64,000 nucleotides of DNA from NCBI GenBank assembly GCA_040386155.1, contig JAZKFZ010000003.1:868001-932000 (forward strand). The letters are read 5' to 3'. The position numbers and the translations under genes are program-made. Shown piece by piece: positions 17,033-25,452 of the stretch (positions are counted from its first letter, which is position 1; each line of letters opens with the position of its first letter). Source of the DNA: M0103 sp040386155. GTDB lineage: Bacteria > Bacteroidota > Bacteroidia > Flavobacteriales_D > Crocinitomicaceae. Under the pieces are notes generated by a model that had not been told where the DNA came from, did not search any database, and worked only from the letters and a program-made list of their open reading frames with translations.

Positions 17033-17290
17033 TTACGCTAACGCATTCAATTTTTTAACGAACTCTTCAGCACCTTTTTCAATTGAATCACGAATAACTC
17101 GAAAATCTACTTTATTTTTCGCAGTGTTGATTTTCTCTAACATACTGTCTTGAAAATCTGCAGCATCTTCAATTAATTGCTCAGCTGCCCCTGTTTTATC
17201 AGGATTGATGTCCATTAGAAAAAAACACTCATCCCAGATGTCAAAAACCATATAGTTTAGGTCTTTTTTGATGTCTCTTTTGCTTGCCAT
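17033..17290 (-). CDS. Small conserved hypothetical protein
   Basis: An 85-residue soluble protein, acidic and mostly helical, with no signal peptide or recognised domain. It begins MASKRDIKKDLNYMVFDIWD. It is upstream of yaaA by 12 nt on the same strand, so it is probably the first gene of a two-gene unit. A TACCTTTA element (minus strand, 17307-17314), one base from the -7 consensus, precedes it. The function is unknown; a stress link through yaaA is only suggested by position. Confidence 0.75.
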   Translation of the reverse strand: MASKRDIKKDLNYMVFDIWDECFFLMDINPDKTGAAEQLIEDAADFQDSMLEKINTAKNKVDFRVIRDSIEKGAEEFVKKLNALA

Positions 17291-17479
17291 ACTCGTTAGT
17301 TTTCGTTAAAGGTAGCTATTTTTTCGTAGATAGAAAATAAAAAAAATTGTATCCAGACACCCCTTTTCTTCTAATCAATTGTTTTTCAAGCACTAGGAAA
17401 CAATGGTCTAAAAAAGAATTTCATTCGCCTTTGATTAGGTCAACTAATTTATGCATTTTTGCAACGGACAAACCATGTG

Positions 17480-18661
17480 ATGATTGCTAATCTAATGCAA
17501 ATAAAGAATCGCCATCTGTTAAAAGATTGGGAAATTAAAACGATTCATACTACTGATTTACTCAACTTTGTTGGTGACTTTAATGTTATACTAGCGTTTA
17601 CGATTCTTAACATTATTGGATTTAACGAAATTAATATCCATTTTGTAATTGTCTTCTTCTTATCACTAGTAGTGTTTTTTGCAAACAGGCAGGGCCGATA
17701 CATTTTTTCCGCTTATATTTTTTTCGCAATCGGAAACTATCTACTTTCCATGATAGTTCTACTGATGGGACTAGATTCCTATTCATTGATGTACTTCTTT
17801 CCAATTACACTATCCGTAATTCACATTTTTGGTCGTCGAGAGACCTTCATTCATCTCATTGTTTGGCTGATTATCTATTTTCTTAATGTTGGTTTACTCC
17901 TTTTCTATGCTCACTTTTACCAAGCAATTGAACTATCAGACGATGTAAAACAAATAGTGATACGATTTAACATTTTGCTTGCTTTCTTTTGTGGGGTTGC
18001 AATAATAGCCATTATTACATGGAATTCCATAACGCTAGAAGAAAGCATTCGTAAGAAATCGAAAGAAAAAGAAATTCTCTTGGCCGAGCTGTTTCATAGG
18101 GTTAAAAACAACTTAAATCTCGTTACTAGTCTATTAAATATTAGAAAAAATAAAAGTAATTCAGCGGAAGTAGCAGAAGCGTTGGAAGATTGTAGAAATC
18201 GTGTTTTTTCAATGGCATTGGTGCATGATAAATTGTATGCTGAAAATCAAATCGGTTTACTCAATTTAAATGACTTTGTAGATGAATTATTGCATAGTAT
18301 TGAATTAAATTTGGGTGAGGAAGCAGAAATTGATGTCCAATTTTCAGGAACCATTTACTTATCACTCAAGAAGTCAGTTCCTGCTGGATTGATCGTTAAT
18401 GAATTGCTAACAAATGTATATAAGCATGCTAAAGTCGAAGGTCAGCAATTAGTAGTGAAGATTCTCATACAGCATTTTGATGACGAGATCTCAATCGTAA
18501 TTTCAGATAATGGACCTGGATTTAACCTTGTTAAAAGTGGAGAGAAAAATTTAGGACTCGAATTGGTTCAATCACTTGCAGATCAATTAGATGGTGAATT
18601 TAGTTTAGTCAATAATCACACGCAAACTGGTGCTTTGGCAACACTGACATTTAAAGTTTGA
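17480..18661 (+). CDS. Membrane sensor histidine kinase, HisKA_2/HWE-like
   Basis: A 393-residue kinase. The N-terminal half (about 30-180) has six or so hydrophobic membrane segments without a recognised ligand domain. It continues into a dimerisation/phosphoacceptor helix with His206 in ELFHRVKNNLNLV, the HisKA_2 pattern, then an ATPase domain: N box NELLTNVYKHAK (about 307-318), G1 SDNGPGF (about 343-349) and G2 LGLELVQSLADQLDG. ATG 17480 is preferred because the upstream TTG lies in the probable promoter; ATG 17495 is another option. No response regulator is next to it, so the partner is unknown. Confidence 0.87.
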   Translation: MIANLMQIKNRHLLKDWEIKTIHTTDLLNFVGDFNVILAFTILNIIGFNEINIHFVIVFFLSLVVFFANRQGRYIFSAYIFFAIGNYLLSMIVLLMGLDSYSLMYFFPITLSVIHIFGRRETFIHLIVWLIIYFLNVGLLLFYAHFYQAIELSDDVKQIVIRFNILLAFFCGVAIIAIITWNSITLEESIRKKSKEKEILLAELFHRVKNNLNLVTSLLNIRKNKSNSAEVAEALEDCRNRVFSMALVHDKLYAENQIGLLNLNDFVDELLHSIELNLGEEAEIDVQFSGTIYLSLKKSVPAGLIVNELLTNVYKHAKVEGQQLVVKILIQHFDDEISIVISDNGPGFNLVKSGEKNLGLELVQSLADQLDGEFSLVNNHTQTGALATLTFKV

Positions 18662-18724
18662 TTTCTACTAACGTATCAAGTTTAGCTTTCGTTCTTGTAG
18701 GTAGGTTTTAATAAAATCTTCACT

Positions 18725-19078
18725 ATGAAGCCACTAATTTTCGCTTTTTCTTTATTTCTATCTATCAATTCCTTTGGTCAAAATCACTGGGGAACGGTTA
18801 CTGAAAGTGAATTTACCAATGAGGCTTTAGATGTAGAAATTGATGCTAATGGTGATGAAAGAAACTATTAGTTCAACATAAACCAAGCAATCATTTACCC
18901 GAACAACTATTTAATGATCACAAATCGTTGGGGGAATATTGTGTACGAGGAACATTTCTACAGAAACACCTTTGATGGACAAAATTTACCCGATGGAGTT
19001 TACTTCTACACGTTCTGGCACGACTATCAAAACAATCCAGGAGAAAAGAAAGAAGGTTTTTTCCATATAGTGAGGTAG
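18725..19078 (+). pseudogene. Decayed T9SS type B (CHU_C) surface-protein gene with in-frame stop
   Basis: One continuous frame of 117 codons is interrupted by a TAG at 18869-18871. The first 48 codons begin with a signal peptide, MKPLIFAFSLFLSINSFGQ. The 68 codons after the stop encode the end of a gliding-motility-type sorting domain: TNRWGNIVYEEHFYRNTFDG, then LPDGVYFYTFWHD and the final GFFHIVR. A functional member would have hundreds of residues between these parts, so this is a gene with an internal deletion plus a nonsense codon. It lies alone between the histidine kinase and pnp and fills the only long gap in this region. Confidence 0.75.
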
Positions 19079-19080
19079 GC

Positions 19081-19111
19081 AAAAAAAAGGCCATCATTTC
19101 TGACAGCCTTT
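19081..19111 (-). terminator. Intrinsic terminator after pnp
   Basis: On the minus strand AAAGGC (19111-19106) pairs with GCCTTT (19091-19086), with an inner TCA/TGA pairing, followed by a run of eight T residues at 19088-19081. It may also stop plus-strand transcription from the pseudogene. Confidence 0.8.
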
Positions 19112-19129
19112 CATTTATTTACCTTTGAA

Positions 19130-21274
19130 TTACCCTTGAGGTGCTTCTTGTTTTACTTCTGGTTTTGGAAGTAACACTTTACGTGACAATTTCCATTTTT
19201 TTGTTTTTGGATCTTTACCAACCACTTTAAACTTCAATACATCACCTTCTTTAGCGAAATCTTCCATTTTAGCAATTTTCTCCCAGTTGAATTCAGAGAT
19301 GTGAATTAATCCGTCAGTTCCAGGTAAAATTTCAACGAAAACGCCAAATTCTTTTACTGACTTCACTTTTCCTTCATACTCTCCACCTTCATCCACTTGT
19401 GGTGGGAATGCAATTGACTTCAATTTATCAAGTGCAGCTTTCATATCATCGCCATTGCTTGACATTACAGACACCCATCCTTCTCCAGTTGGCAATTCTT
19501 CAATCGAAATAACTGTTTTCGTATCTTTCTGAATTCCTTGAATAATTTTTCCTCCAGGTCCGATGATCGCACCAATTACTTCATTTGGCACTTTAAATGC
19601 TTCAATTCTTGGAGTTTGTGGTTTCATATCCGCATTTGGCGTTGCAATTGTTTCAACGATTTTATCCAAAATATGTAATCTTCCTGCTCTCGCTTGCTCT
19701 AGTGCTTGAATCAACACTTCGTATGGTAAACCATCCACTTTGATATCCATTTGACAAGCAGTGATTCCTTTTGCAGTTCCAGTTACTTTAAAGTCCATGT
19801 CACCCAAGTGATCTTCGTCACCTAAGATATCAGACAATACAGCAAATTTACCGTCATCAGCAACTAATCCCATGGCGATTCCAGAAACTGGTGCTTTAAT
19901 TTGAACACCACCATCCATCAATGCCAAAGTTCCAGCACAAACAGTTGCCATTGAAGACGAACCATTTGATTCTAAAATATCAGACACTAAACGAATAGTA
20001 TAGGGAAAATCGTTTGGTAAAACTGGTTTCAATGCTCGCAATGCCAAGTTTCCGTGTCCGATTTCTCTTCTTGAAGTACCACGTAATGGTTTTGCTTCGC
20101 CAGTTGAGAATGGAGGGAAGTTGTAATGCAACATGAATTTCTCAGTTCCTTGGAATGTAGTTCCGTCGATTAACTGCTCATCTTTCGATCCACCTAATGT
20201 TAAGGTAGTCAATGATTGCGTTTCACCTCTTGTAAACACAGCTGAACCGTGAACACATGGTAAGTAATCAACTTCTGCCCAGATAGGACGAATTTCATCA
20301 AACTTACGACCGTCAAGACGCTTTTGCTCATGCAACATAACCCAACGAACTGCTTTTTTCTTCACTTGGGAGAAATAAGTAGAAATCAATCCACCAGCAG
20401 CAGCCAATTCTTCTTCCGAAAAAGTTGCTTTTAATTCTGTTTTAATTGCGTCGAACAATTCAGTACGTAAAACCTTATTTGCCAAACCTTGACGGGCAAC
20501 ATCTTTACATTTTTCCATGGCAAATTCAAAAACTTTCGCTTTTACTGCTTCGTCATGTGTTTCGTGATTGTATTCTCTTTTTGGATGTGCAGAAGCTATT
20601 TCTTTTCCAAATTCTACTTGGAAATTGCATTGCTCAATAATAGCACTATGTGCCAATTTAAGAGCTTCTACCATTTCTAACTCAGAGACTTCTTGGAATT
20701 CTCCTTCCAACATGTTGATGTCTTTTGCTGTTCCAGCAACCATCATATCGAAATCAGACTCTGCCATTTCTTGCATGGTCGGATTCACAACTAATTGACC
20801 ATTTACACGACCAATTCTAACTTCTGACATTGGACCATTGAATGGAATGTTAGACACTGCAATTGCTGCAGATGCTGCTAAACCACACAATACATCCGGA
20901 TTATTTACACCATCATATGATAACAATTGAATCATCAACTGTACCTCTGCATGATAATCATCTGGAAATAATGGACGTAATGCACGATCCACCAAACGCA
21001 TAATTAAAATTTCACTTTCAGAAGGGCGTGCTTCTCTTCTGAAAAAACCACCAGGAAAACGTCCTGCAGCGGCATACTTTTCACGATAATCTACCGTTAA
21101 AGGTAAAAAATCTACTCCTTCTTTTGCTTCCGGGGCAGCTACAACTGTTGCTAGTAACATGGTGTCTCCCATTCTTACTACAACAGAACCGTCGGCTTGT
21201 TTTGCCAATTTACCAGTCTGTACGGTAATTTCTTTACCGCCGGTAATAATTGACTTTGTGATTCCTATATTCAT
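19130..21274 (-). CDS. pnp: Polyribonucleotide nucleotidyltransferase (PNPase)
   Basis: A 714-residue 3'-to-5' phosphorolytic RNase, the trimeric core of RNA turnover. Domains in order: RNase PH domain 1 (about 10-140, with FPGGFFRREARPSE), an all-helical linker, RNase PH domain 2 (about 325-550, with FPPFSTGE and SNGSSSMATVCA), a KH domain (about 555-615, with IGAIIGPGGKIIQGI) and an S1 domain (about 625-690, GEYEGKVKSVKEFGVFVE). The length is normal. It is downstream of rpsO with a 14-bp hairpin between them, the same order as in E. coli, where the leader is processed by RNase III. Confidence 0.97.
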   Translation of the reverse strand: MNIGITKSIITGGKEITVQTGKLAKQADGSVVVRMGDTMLLATVVAAPEAKEGVDFLPLTVDYREKYAAAGRFPGGFFRREARPSESEILIMRLVDRALRPLFPDDYHAEVQLMIQLLSYDGVNNPDVLCGLAASAAIAVSNIPFNGPMSEVRIGRVNGQLVVNPTMQEMAESDFDMMVAGTAKDINMLEGEFQEVSELEMVEALKLAHSAIIEQCNFQVEFGKEIASAHPKREYNHETHDEAVKAKVFEFAMEKCKDVARQGLANKVLRTELFDAIKTELKATFSEEELAAAGGLISTYFSQVKKKAVRWVMLHEQKRLDGRKFDEIRPIWAEVDYLPCVHGSAVFTRGETQSLTTLTLGGSKDEQLIDGTTFQGTEKFMLHYNFPPFSTGEAKPLRGTSRREIGHGNLALRALKPVLPNDFPYTIRLVSDILESNGSSSMATVCAGTLALMDGGVQIKAPVSGIAMGLVADDGKFAVLSDILGDEDHLGDMDFKVTGTAKGITACQMDIKVDGLPYEVLIQALEQARAGRLHILDKIVETIATPNADMKPQTPRIEAFKVPNEVIGAIIGPGGKIIQGIQKDTKTVISIEELPTGEGWVSVMSSNGDDMKAALDKLKSIAFPPQVDEGGEYEGKVKSVKEFGVFVEILPGTDGLIHISEFNWEKIAKMEDFAKEGDVLKFKVVGKDPKTKKWKLSRKVLLPKPEVKQEAPQG

Positions 21275-21321
21275 CTTTATTTATTTACAATTTAATTAGA
21301 TATTAGGAGTTTTGGATTTTA

Positions 21322-21364
21322 AGAAGTTAGGACTAGCATGCGCTAGCAAGTAGTCCTAACTTCT
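21322..21364 (-). promoter_or_regulatory. Hairpin in the rpsO-pnp intergenic leader
   Basis: A perfect 14-bp inverted repeat, AGAAGTTAGGACTA (21322-21335) and TAGTCCTAACTTCT (21351-21364), encloses a 15-nt loop that contains a small inner CTAGC/GCTAG pairing. No T tract follows on the minus strand, so it is a poor terminator but a good double-stranded processing or attenuation element in the pnp leader. Confidence 0.6.
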
Positions 21365-21463
21365 AAATATCATACTATCTTAACATCCGTTTTTAACAAA
21401 AAGAGGACAGCCGAACTAAATCGAATGCCCCCATTTCATAAAATTTTGCGTCTGCAAAAAGAA

Positions 21464-21733
21464 TTAACGACGTAAGCCCAATTCTTTAACAATCGCACGG
21501 TATCTTTCGATGTCCTTCGCTTTTAGGTAATCTAAAAGAGAACGTCTTTTACCTACCAATAGCTGAAGAGAACGCTGTGTTCCGTAATCTTTTCTGTTCT
21601 TCTTCAAGTGCTCAGTCAAGTGACTGATACGGTATGAAAATAAAGCAACTTGTGCTTCTGAAGACCCAGTGTTTGTTGCAGCACCTCCGTGCTTTGCAAA
21701 AATTTCTGCTTTTTTTTCTGTACTTAAATACAT
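21464..21733 (-). CDS. rpsO: 30S ribosomal protein S15
   Basis: An 89-residue S15 starting MYLSTEKKAEIF. The family core is complete: TGSSEAQVALFSYRI, HLKKNRKDYGTQRSL and the C-terminal LLDYLKAKDIERY. It binds the central domain of 16S rRNA early in 30S assembly. A longer reading from TTG 21781 starts inside the promoter and is rejected. It is followed by pnp. Confidence 0.97.
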   Translation of the reverse strand: MYLSTEKKAEIFAKHGGAATNTGSSEAQVALFSYRISHLTEHLKKNRKDYGTQRSLQLLVGKRRSLLDYLKAKDIERYRAIVKELGLRR

Positions 21734-21778
21734 ACTAATATCCCTTAAATTATTATAATGTAGCCGACTTTCGACGTG

Positions 21779-21786
21779 CAAAGATA
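21779..21786 (-). promoter_or_regulatory. -7 box (TATCTTTG) of rpsO
   Basis: An exact TAnnTTTG match on the minus strand, 45 nt upstream of the S15 start, leaving a long leader that could host autoregulation. A TTTG at 21815-21812 lies 25 nt further up, longer than usual. Confidence 0.5.
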
Positions 21787-21883
21787 GACAATTAATTTAA
21801 ATCTGAACACACAAAACAAGATTAAATGATAATTTACGATGTACGATTTTAGATTTACGATGTATTGGAATCATTAAAAAGTT

Positions 21884-21913
21884 TTGATTTTATGTCCCTT
21901 TTTCTTAAATTTA
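21884..21913 (+). promoter_or_regulatory. Promoter of the four-helix-bundle gene
   Basis: TTG (21884-21886, within TTTTG), exactly 19 nt, then TAAATTTA (21906-21913), one base from the -7 consensus. Confidence 0.5.
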
Positions 21914-21932
21914 AATATAAACAAAATTCAAA

Positions 21933-22283
21933 ATGAAAGAACAGATTAAGCTCAGAACAAAAAAAATAGGGATAGATGTCATCAAGTTGCTAGATGATTT
22001 ACCAAATAAGACCTCAGCTTTTGCAATTGGAAAGCAAATTGTGAGAAGTTCGACTTCTATAGGCGCAAATTATCGAGCTGCATGTAGAGCAAAGTCAAGC
22101 GCTGATTTCATAAACAAACTTAAAATCGTTGAGGAAGAAGCAGATGAAACAATTTATTGGTTCGAAATACTTGAAGAAAGCGGGTTACTACCATTAATTA
22201 AGATAGAGAAAACGAAGAAAGAGGCAGAAGAAATATTGTCTATCATTGTAAGTTCAATCAAAACAATCCGAAGTAAACAATAA
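21933..22283 (+). CDS. Four-helix-bundle protein (23S rRNA intervening-sequence protein family)
   Basis: A 116-residue helical protein of the TIGR02436/S23 family: SAFAIGKQIVRSSTSIGANYRAA in the middle (about 31-53) and an acidic helix EEEADETIYWFEIL (about 69-82) are family hallmarks. Relatives are found as ORFs inserted in 23S rRNA intervening sequences and as the Avd accessory protein of diversity-generating retroelements, but neither rRNA nor a reverse transcriptase is seen here. The gene is alone, with its own promoter, between 19-bp inverted repeats. The function is unknown; nucleic-acid binding is plausible from Avd. Confidence 0.88.
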   Translation: MKEQIKLRTKKIGIDVIKLLDDLPNKTSAFAIGKQIVRSSTSIGANYRAACRAKSSADFINKLKIVEEEADETIYWFEILEESGLLPLIKIEKTKKEAEEILSIIVSSIKTIRSKQ

Positions 22284-22324
22284 TTCAATTTACAATATCC
22301 TAAGTCGTAAATCTAAAATCGTAA

Positions 22325-22381
22325 ATAAAAAAAGGTGGCCGAGCGACTTGTGCTGAGCTTGTCGAAGTAAGTCGAGGTCAC
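22325..22381 (-). terminator. argS terminator built from a REP-like element
   Basis: On the minus strand a stem of GTGACC/GGCCAC-type ends (22381-22376 with 22340-22335) and CGACTT/AAGTCG (22374-22369 with 22349-22344) encloses the repeat CTTCGACAAGCTCAGCA, then runs into CTTTTTTTATTT. The stem overlaps the argS stop codon. Confidence 0.65.
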
Positions 22382-24282
22382 ATTTTCTCTGGCACTTCAA
22401 TTCCCAACAAGCGCATTGCCGACGCAATCACTTTCGCCACATTTTTGCTCAAGGCTAGGCGAAACAATTTCAACTCTTCATTGCTTTCATTTAGAATATA
22501 AATGCTTTGGTAAAAATGATTGAATTGTTTCACTAGCTCGTACGTGTAATTCGCGATCAAGGCCGGCGAATATTCAAGGGCTGCTTGATTCACAATTGCT
22601 GGATACTCCATTAACACCTTAATCAATTCCTTTTCTTCTGCTACCAAGTTAACAGCTGCGGGATCGAAATTAAACGACGCTAATCGCGATTTCGCTAACA
22701 AAGAACAAATTCGTGCATGCGCATATTGAATAAATGGTCCAGTATTTCCTTGTAAATCCACAGAATCTGCTGGATCAAACAACATTCGTTTCTTTGGATC
22801 CACTTTCAATAAGTAATATTTTAAGCCACCCATTCCAATTTTATTGCAAAGTGCTTCAATATCGGCTTTTGACATTCCTTCAAGGTGACCACGTTCCGCT
22901 GTAATTGCAGTTGCTTTTTCAATCACTTCCGCCATTAAATCATCTGCATCTACGACAGTACCTTCACGCGATTTCATTTTTCCGCTTGGTAAATCAACCA
23001 TTCCATACGATAAATGGAAACAATTTTCTGCCCAAGCATAGCCTAATTTTTTCAAGATTAAAAACAGCACCTTAAAGTGATAATCTTGCTCATTTCCTAC
23101 GGTGTACACCATTCCAGCCATGGAAGGATAATCGCCATTTCGATCAATTGCAGTGCCGATATCTTGCGTCATGTAAACTGCAGTGCCATCTGAACGAAGG
23201 ACTAATTTTTCATCCAATCCATCTTGCGTCAAATCAACCCAAACAGATCCATCGTCTTTTTTGTAGAACACTTTTTTCTGCAATCCCTCGATGATGACAT
23301 CCTTTCCCAACAAATAGGTATCAGATTCATAGTACAACTTATCAAAATCTACCTTCATGGTAGCATACGTTTTCTCGAACCCTTCATAGACCCAGCCATT
23401 CATGGTCGACCATAACAAATAAGTTTGCGGATCACGCGATTCCCATTTCACCAACATTTCTTTTGCATCACGCAAAATAGTAGTTTGATTTTTTGCCAAA
23501 TCTTTAATTTTAGCATCTAGCTCTTTAATTGCTTTTTCTTCCTTGCCTTCTTTCGCTGCTGTGAACTTCAAAAATTCCGCTTGTACGAATTCCGCTTGTT
23601 CAGAAAAATCATTTTGCTCCCATTTTGCTATGATTTCATTCGCTTCGGCATTAAAATGTTGATCAAACGCGACGTAGTATTTTCCAACTAATTTATCGCC
23701 TTTAATTCCAGTATTTTGAGGCGTTTCTCGCTCGCCCTTTTCATTCACTGGCGAAAATCGCTCCCATGCCAACATGCTTTTGCAGATATGAATTCCACGG
23801 TCGTTAATGATTTGTGTTTTCACAACTTCGTGACCATTCGCTTTTAAAATTTCGGAGACTGAATAACCGAGAAAAATATTACGTAAATGTCCTAAATGCA
23901 AAGGTTTGTTTGTGTTCGGCGATGCATATTCAACCAACACCAATGACTTACTATTTTTTGGCGCATAGCCATAAGTTTCATTCGTTGAAATAGACGATAA
24001 ATTCGAAATCCAATGCGAGTCGTTCAACACGACATTTAAAAATCCACCAGCGACTGCAGTACTTTCAACACTTGCTACATGTTCTTGCAAAAACCGCCCA
24101 ATTTTAGTCCCAATTTCCTGTGGATTCGATTTCAACACTTTAATGAATGGGAAAAGCACCAAGGTGAGATCACCATCTACATCTTTTCTCGTTTTCTGAA
24201 ATTGAATTAAATTTTCGTCAATCTTTTCACCGAACAAAAGCTCCGAATGTTGAAGCAATATGTCCTTTATTTTATTTTCCAT
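22378..24282 (-). CDS. argS: Arginine--tRNA ligase
   Basis: A 634-residue class I aminoacyl-tRNA synthetase of usual bacterial length. The N-terminal Add-1 domain (1-100) recognises the tRNA D-loop. The HIGH motif is HLGH (129-132) within ASPNTNKPLHLGHLRN, the KMSKS-equivalent is SGKMKSREGTVVDADDL in the C-terminal half, and the helical DALR anticodon-binding domain ends the protein (about 510-634). The ATG overlaps the stop of the upstream arginase gene by one base (TAATG), so translation is coupled. Confidence 0.97.
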   Translation of the reverse strand: MENKIKDILLQHSELLFGEKIDENLIQFQKTRKDVDGDLTLVLFPFIKVLKSNPQEIGTKIGRFLQEHVASVESTAVAGGFLNVVLNDSHWISNLSSISTNETYGYAPKNSKSLVLVEYASPNTNKPLHLGHLRNIFLGYSVSEILKANGHEVVKTQIINDRGIHICKSMLAWERFSPVNEKGERETPQNTGIKGDKLVGKYYVAFDQHFNAEANEIIAKWEQNDFSEQAEFVQAEFLKFTAAKEGKEEKAIKELDAKIKDLAKNQTTILRDAKEMLVKWESRDPQTYLLWSTMNGWVYEGFEKTYATMKVDFDKLYYESDTYLLGKDVIIEGLQKKVFYKKDDGSVWVDLTQDGLDEKLVLRSDGTAVYMTQDIGTAIDRNGDYPSMAGMVYTVGNEQDYHFKVLFLILKKLGYAWAENCFHLSYGMVDLPSGKMKSREGTVVDADDLMAEVIEKATAITAERGHLEGMSKADIEALCNKIGMGGLKYYLLKVDPKKRMLFDPADSVDLQGNTGPFIQYAHARICSLLAKSRLASFNFDPAAVNLVAEEKELIKVLMEYPAIVNQAALEYSPALIANYTYELVKQFNHFYQSIYILNESNEELKLFRLALSKNVAKVIASAMRLLGIEVPEKM

Positions 24283-25256
24283 TACTGAATTCCTCTATTA
24301 TTTAGCACTGCTGCCACTTCTTCAATCAAAGCAAAAGCACATTCCGCCATTTTATTTTTGTTATTGTCTAAACATGGATTTACTTCTACAAACTCAATAC
24401 AGCAAGTTCGTCTATCGGCAGCAAAACCGTTCAATAAATCTTTTGCTTCGACTGGTGTCAGTCCATTTTCCACCGGCGTACCAGTACCGTAGGACGTAAG
24501 TTTTGGATCCATCGAATCCACATCGAAAGAAACGTAGATTAAATCGCACTCTTGCAACATTTTCTGAGCGTCTTGTACTATTCGCTTCGCTCCATGTGTC
24601 CTGACCTCTTCCACGGTGAAATTGCGAATCTTCAATTCCTTTAAAATAGCGTCTTCCTGCTTTTCAGTATCCCGCACTGCGACATAGACTAAATCAGAGG
24701 TCAAAATTTTACTTCCTTCACCACCAATTGCTTTCAATTCTTCCCACAATTGCTTCGTTTCGGCATCAACTGCATTGCTTTGACAAGCTAAATTATCTTG
24801 GTTCAATACGATGGCTAGCGGCATTCCGTGCATATTTCCAGACGGAGTGGTAAATGGTGAATGAATATCAGCATGCGCATCGATCCATACCACACCTAAA
24901 CGCTTGTTTGGAAATGCAGACTTAATTCCTGCAATTGTCCCTGCGGCAGAACCATGATCCGCTGCTAAAACCAAAGGGAATTTCTTTTCGTCGAGCGACA
25001 ATTTAACCACCTCATTCAAGTGCTTTGTTACTTTCAGTAATCCACCAATTCGCTTTGCGAAATCGTAGGGTGTTTCTTGATCCAACAAATGATTCTGGTT
25101 CGTAATTTCAGTGCTTTGGAAACGTCCAAAAAAATCTGAATCGGCATTGCGCGCCGCCACCATAAGTGCATCTGGACCTAGTGAAGCGCCTCTCGTTCCA
25201 GCCGTAATTTCGGAACGATTGATGATAAGTTGGATGTGTTGATTAGTTTCACTCAT
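24282..25256 (-). CDS. Arginase/ureohydrolase family protein
   Basis: A 324-residue binuclear manganese hydrolase. Metal-ligand motifs are AADHGSAAGT (a variant of GGDHS), WIDAHADIHSP (DAHxD) and SFDVDSMDP (DxDxxDP), with substrate-loop residues SGNMHGMPL. The family cleaves arginine, agmatine or formiminoglutamate; TSYGTGTPVENGLTP near the C-terminus favours arginase. ATG 25256 is chosen over TTG 25304, which lies upstream of the -7 box. It is co-transcribed and overlaps with argS by one base, an arginine-themed pair. Confidence 0.9.
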   Translation of the reverse strand: MSETNQHIQLIINRSEITAGTRGASLGPDALMVAARNADSDFFGRFQSTEITNQNHLLDQETPYDFAKRIGGLLKVTKHLNEVVKLSLDEKKFPLVLAADHGSAAGTIAGIKSAFPNKRLGVVWIDAHADIHSPFTTPSGNMHGMPLAIVLNQDNLACQSNAVDAETKQLWEELKAIGGEGSKILTSDLVYVAVRDTEKQEDAILKELKIRNFTVEEVRTHGAKRIVQDAQKMLQECDLIYVSFDVDSMDPKLTSYGTGTPVENGLTPVEAKDLLNGFAADRRTCCIEFVEVNPCLDNNKNKMAECAFALIEEVAAVLNNRGIQ

Positions 25257-25264
25257 AAGTGATG

Positions 25265-25272
25265 CAAAGGTA
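25265..25272 (-). promoter_or_regulatory. -7 box (TACCTTTG) of the arginase-argS operon
   Basis: An exact TAnnTTTG match on the minus strand, ending 8 nt before the ATG. It fixes the start at 25256 and rules out the upstream TTG. Confidence 0.5.
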
Positions 25273-25440
25273 GTATTTATTGGTAAATGGAGAAGAAATT
25301 GCAAATTGTAGATTTCAAATTGAAAATTACAGATTGCGAATTACAAATTGAAAAATTAACTTTTCATTCGACCTGCAAGTATCAGGGAAAATAAAACAAG
25401 ATGTAACCTCCCGTTCATTCTGTCGTTCAAGAAAAACAAA

Positions 25441-25448
25441 TAAATTTG
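25441..25448 (+). promoter_or_regulatory. -7 box (TAAATTTG) 4 nt before a start codon
   Basis: A perfect TAnnTTTG element with only four bases before ATG 25453; the transcript is probably leaderless or nearly so. Confidence 0.5.
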
Positions 25449-25452
25449 TTGC

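Larger units (their letters stand above)
21842..22323. repeat. 19-bp perfect inverted repeats flanking the four-helix-bundle gene
   Basis: TACGATTTTAGATTTACGA (21842-21860) has its exact reverse complement at 22305-22323, enclosing one gene. The left copy is also embedded in a direct repeat, TTTACGATGTA (21833-21843 and 21854-21864). Confidence 0.85.

Noticed and set aside
17480..18661. A complete two-component system
   Set aside because: No response-regulator gene lies next to the kinase.
21933..22283. A diversity-generating retroelement (Avd-like gene)
   Set aside because: No reverse transcriptase or template/variable repeat is present nearby.
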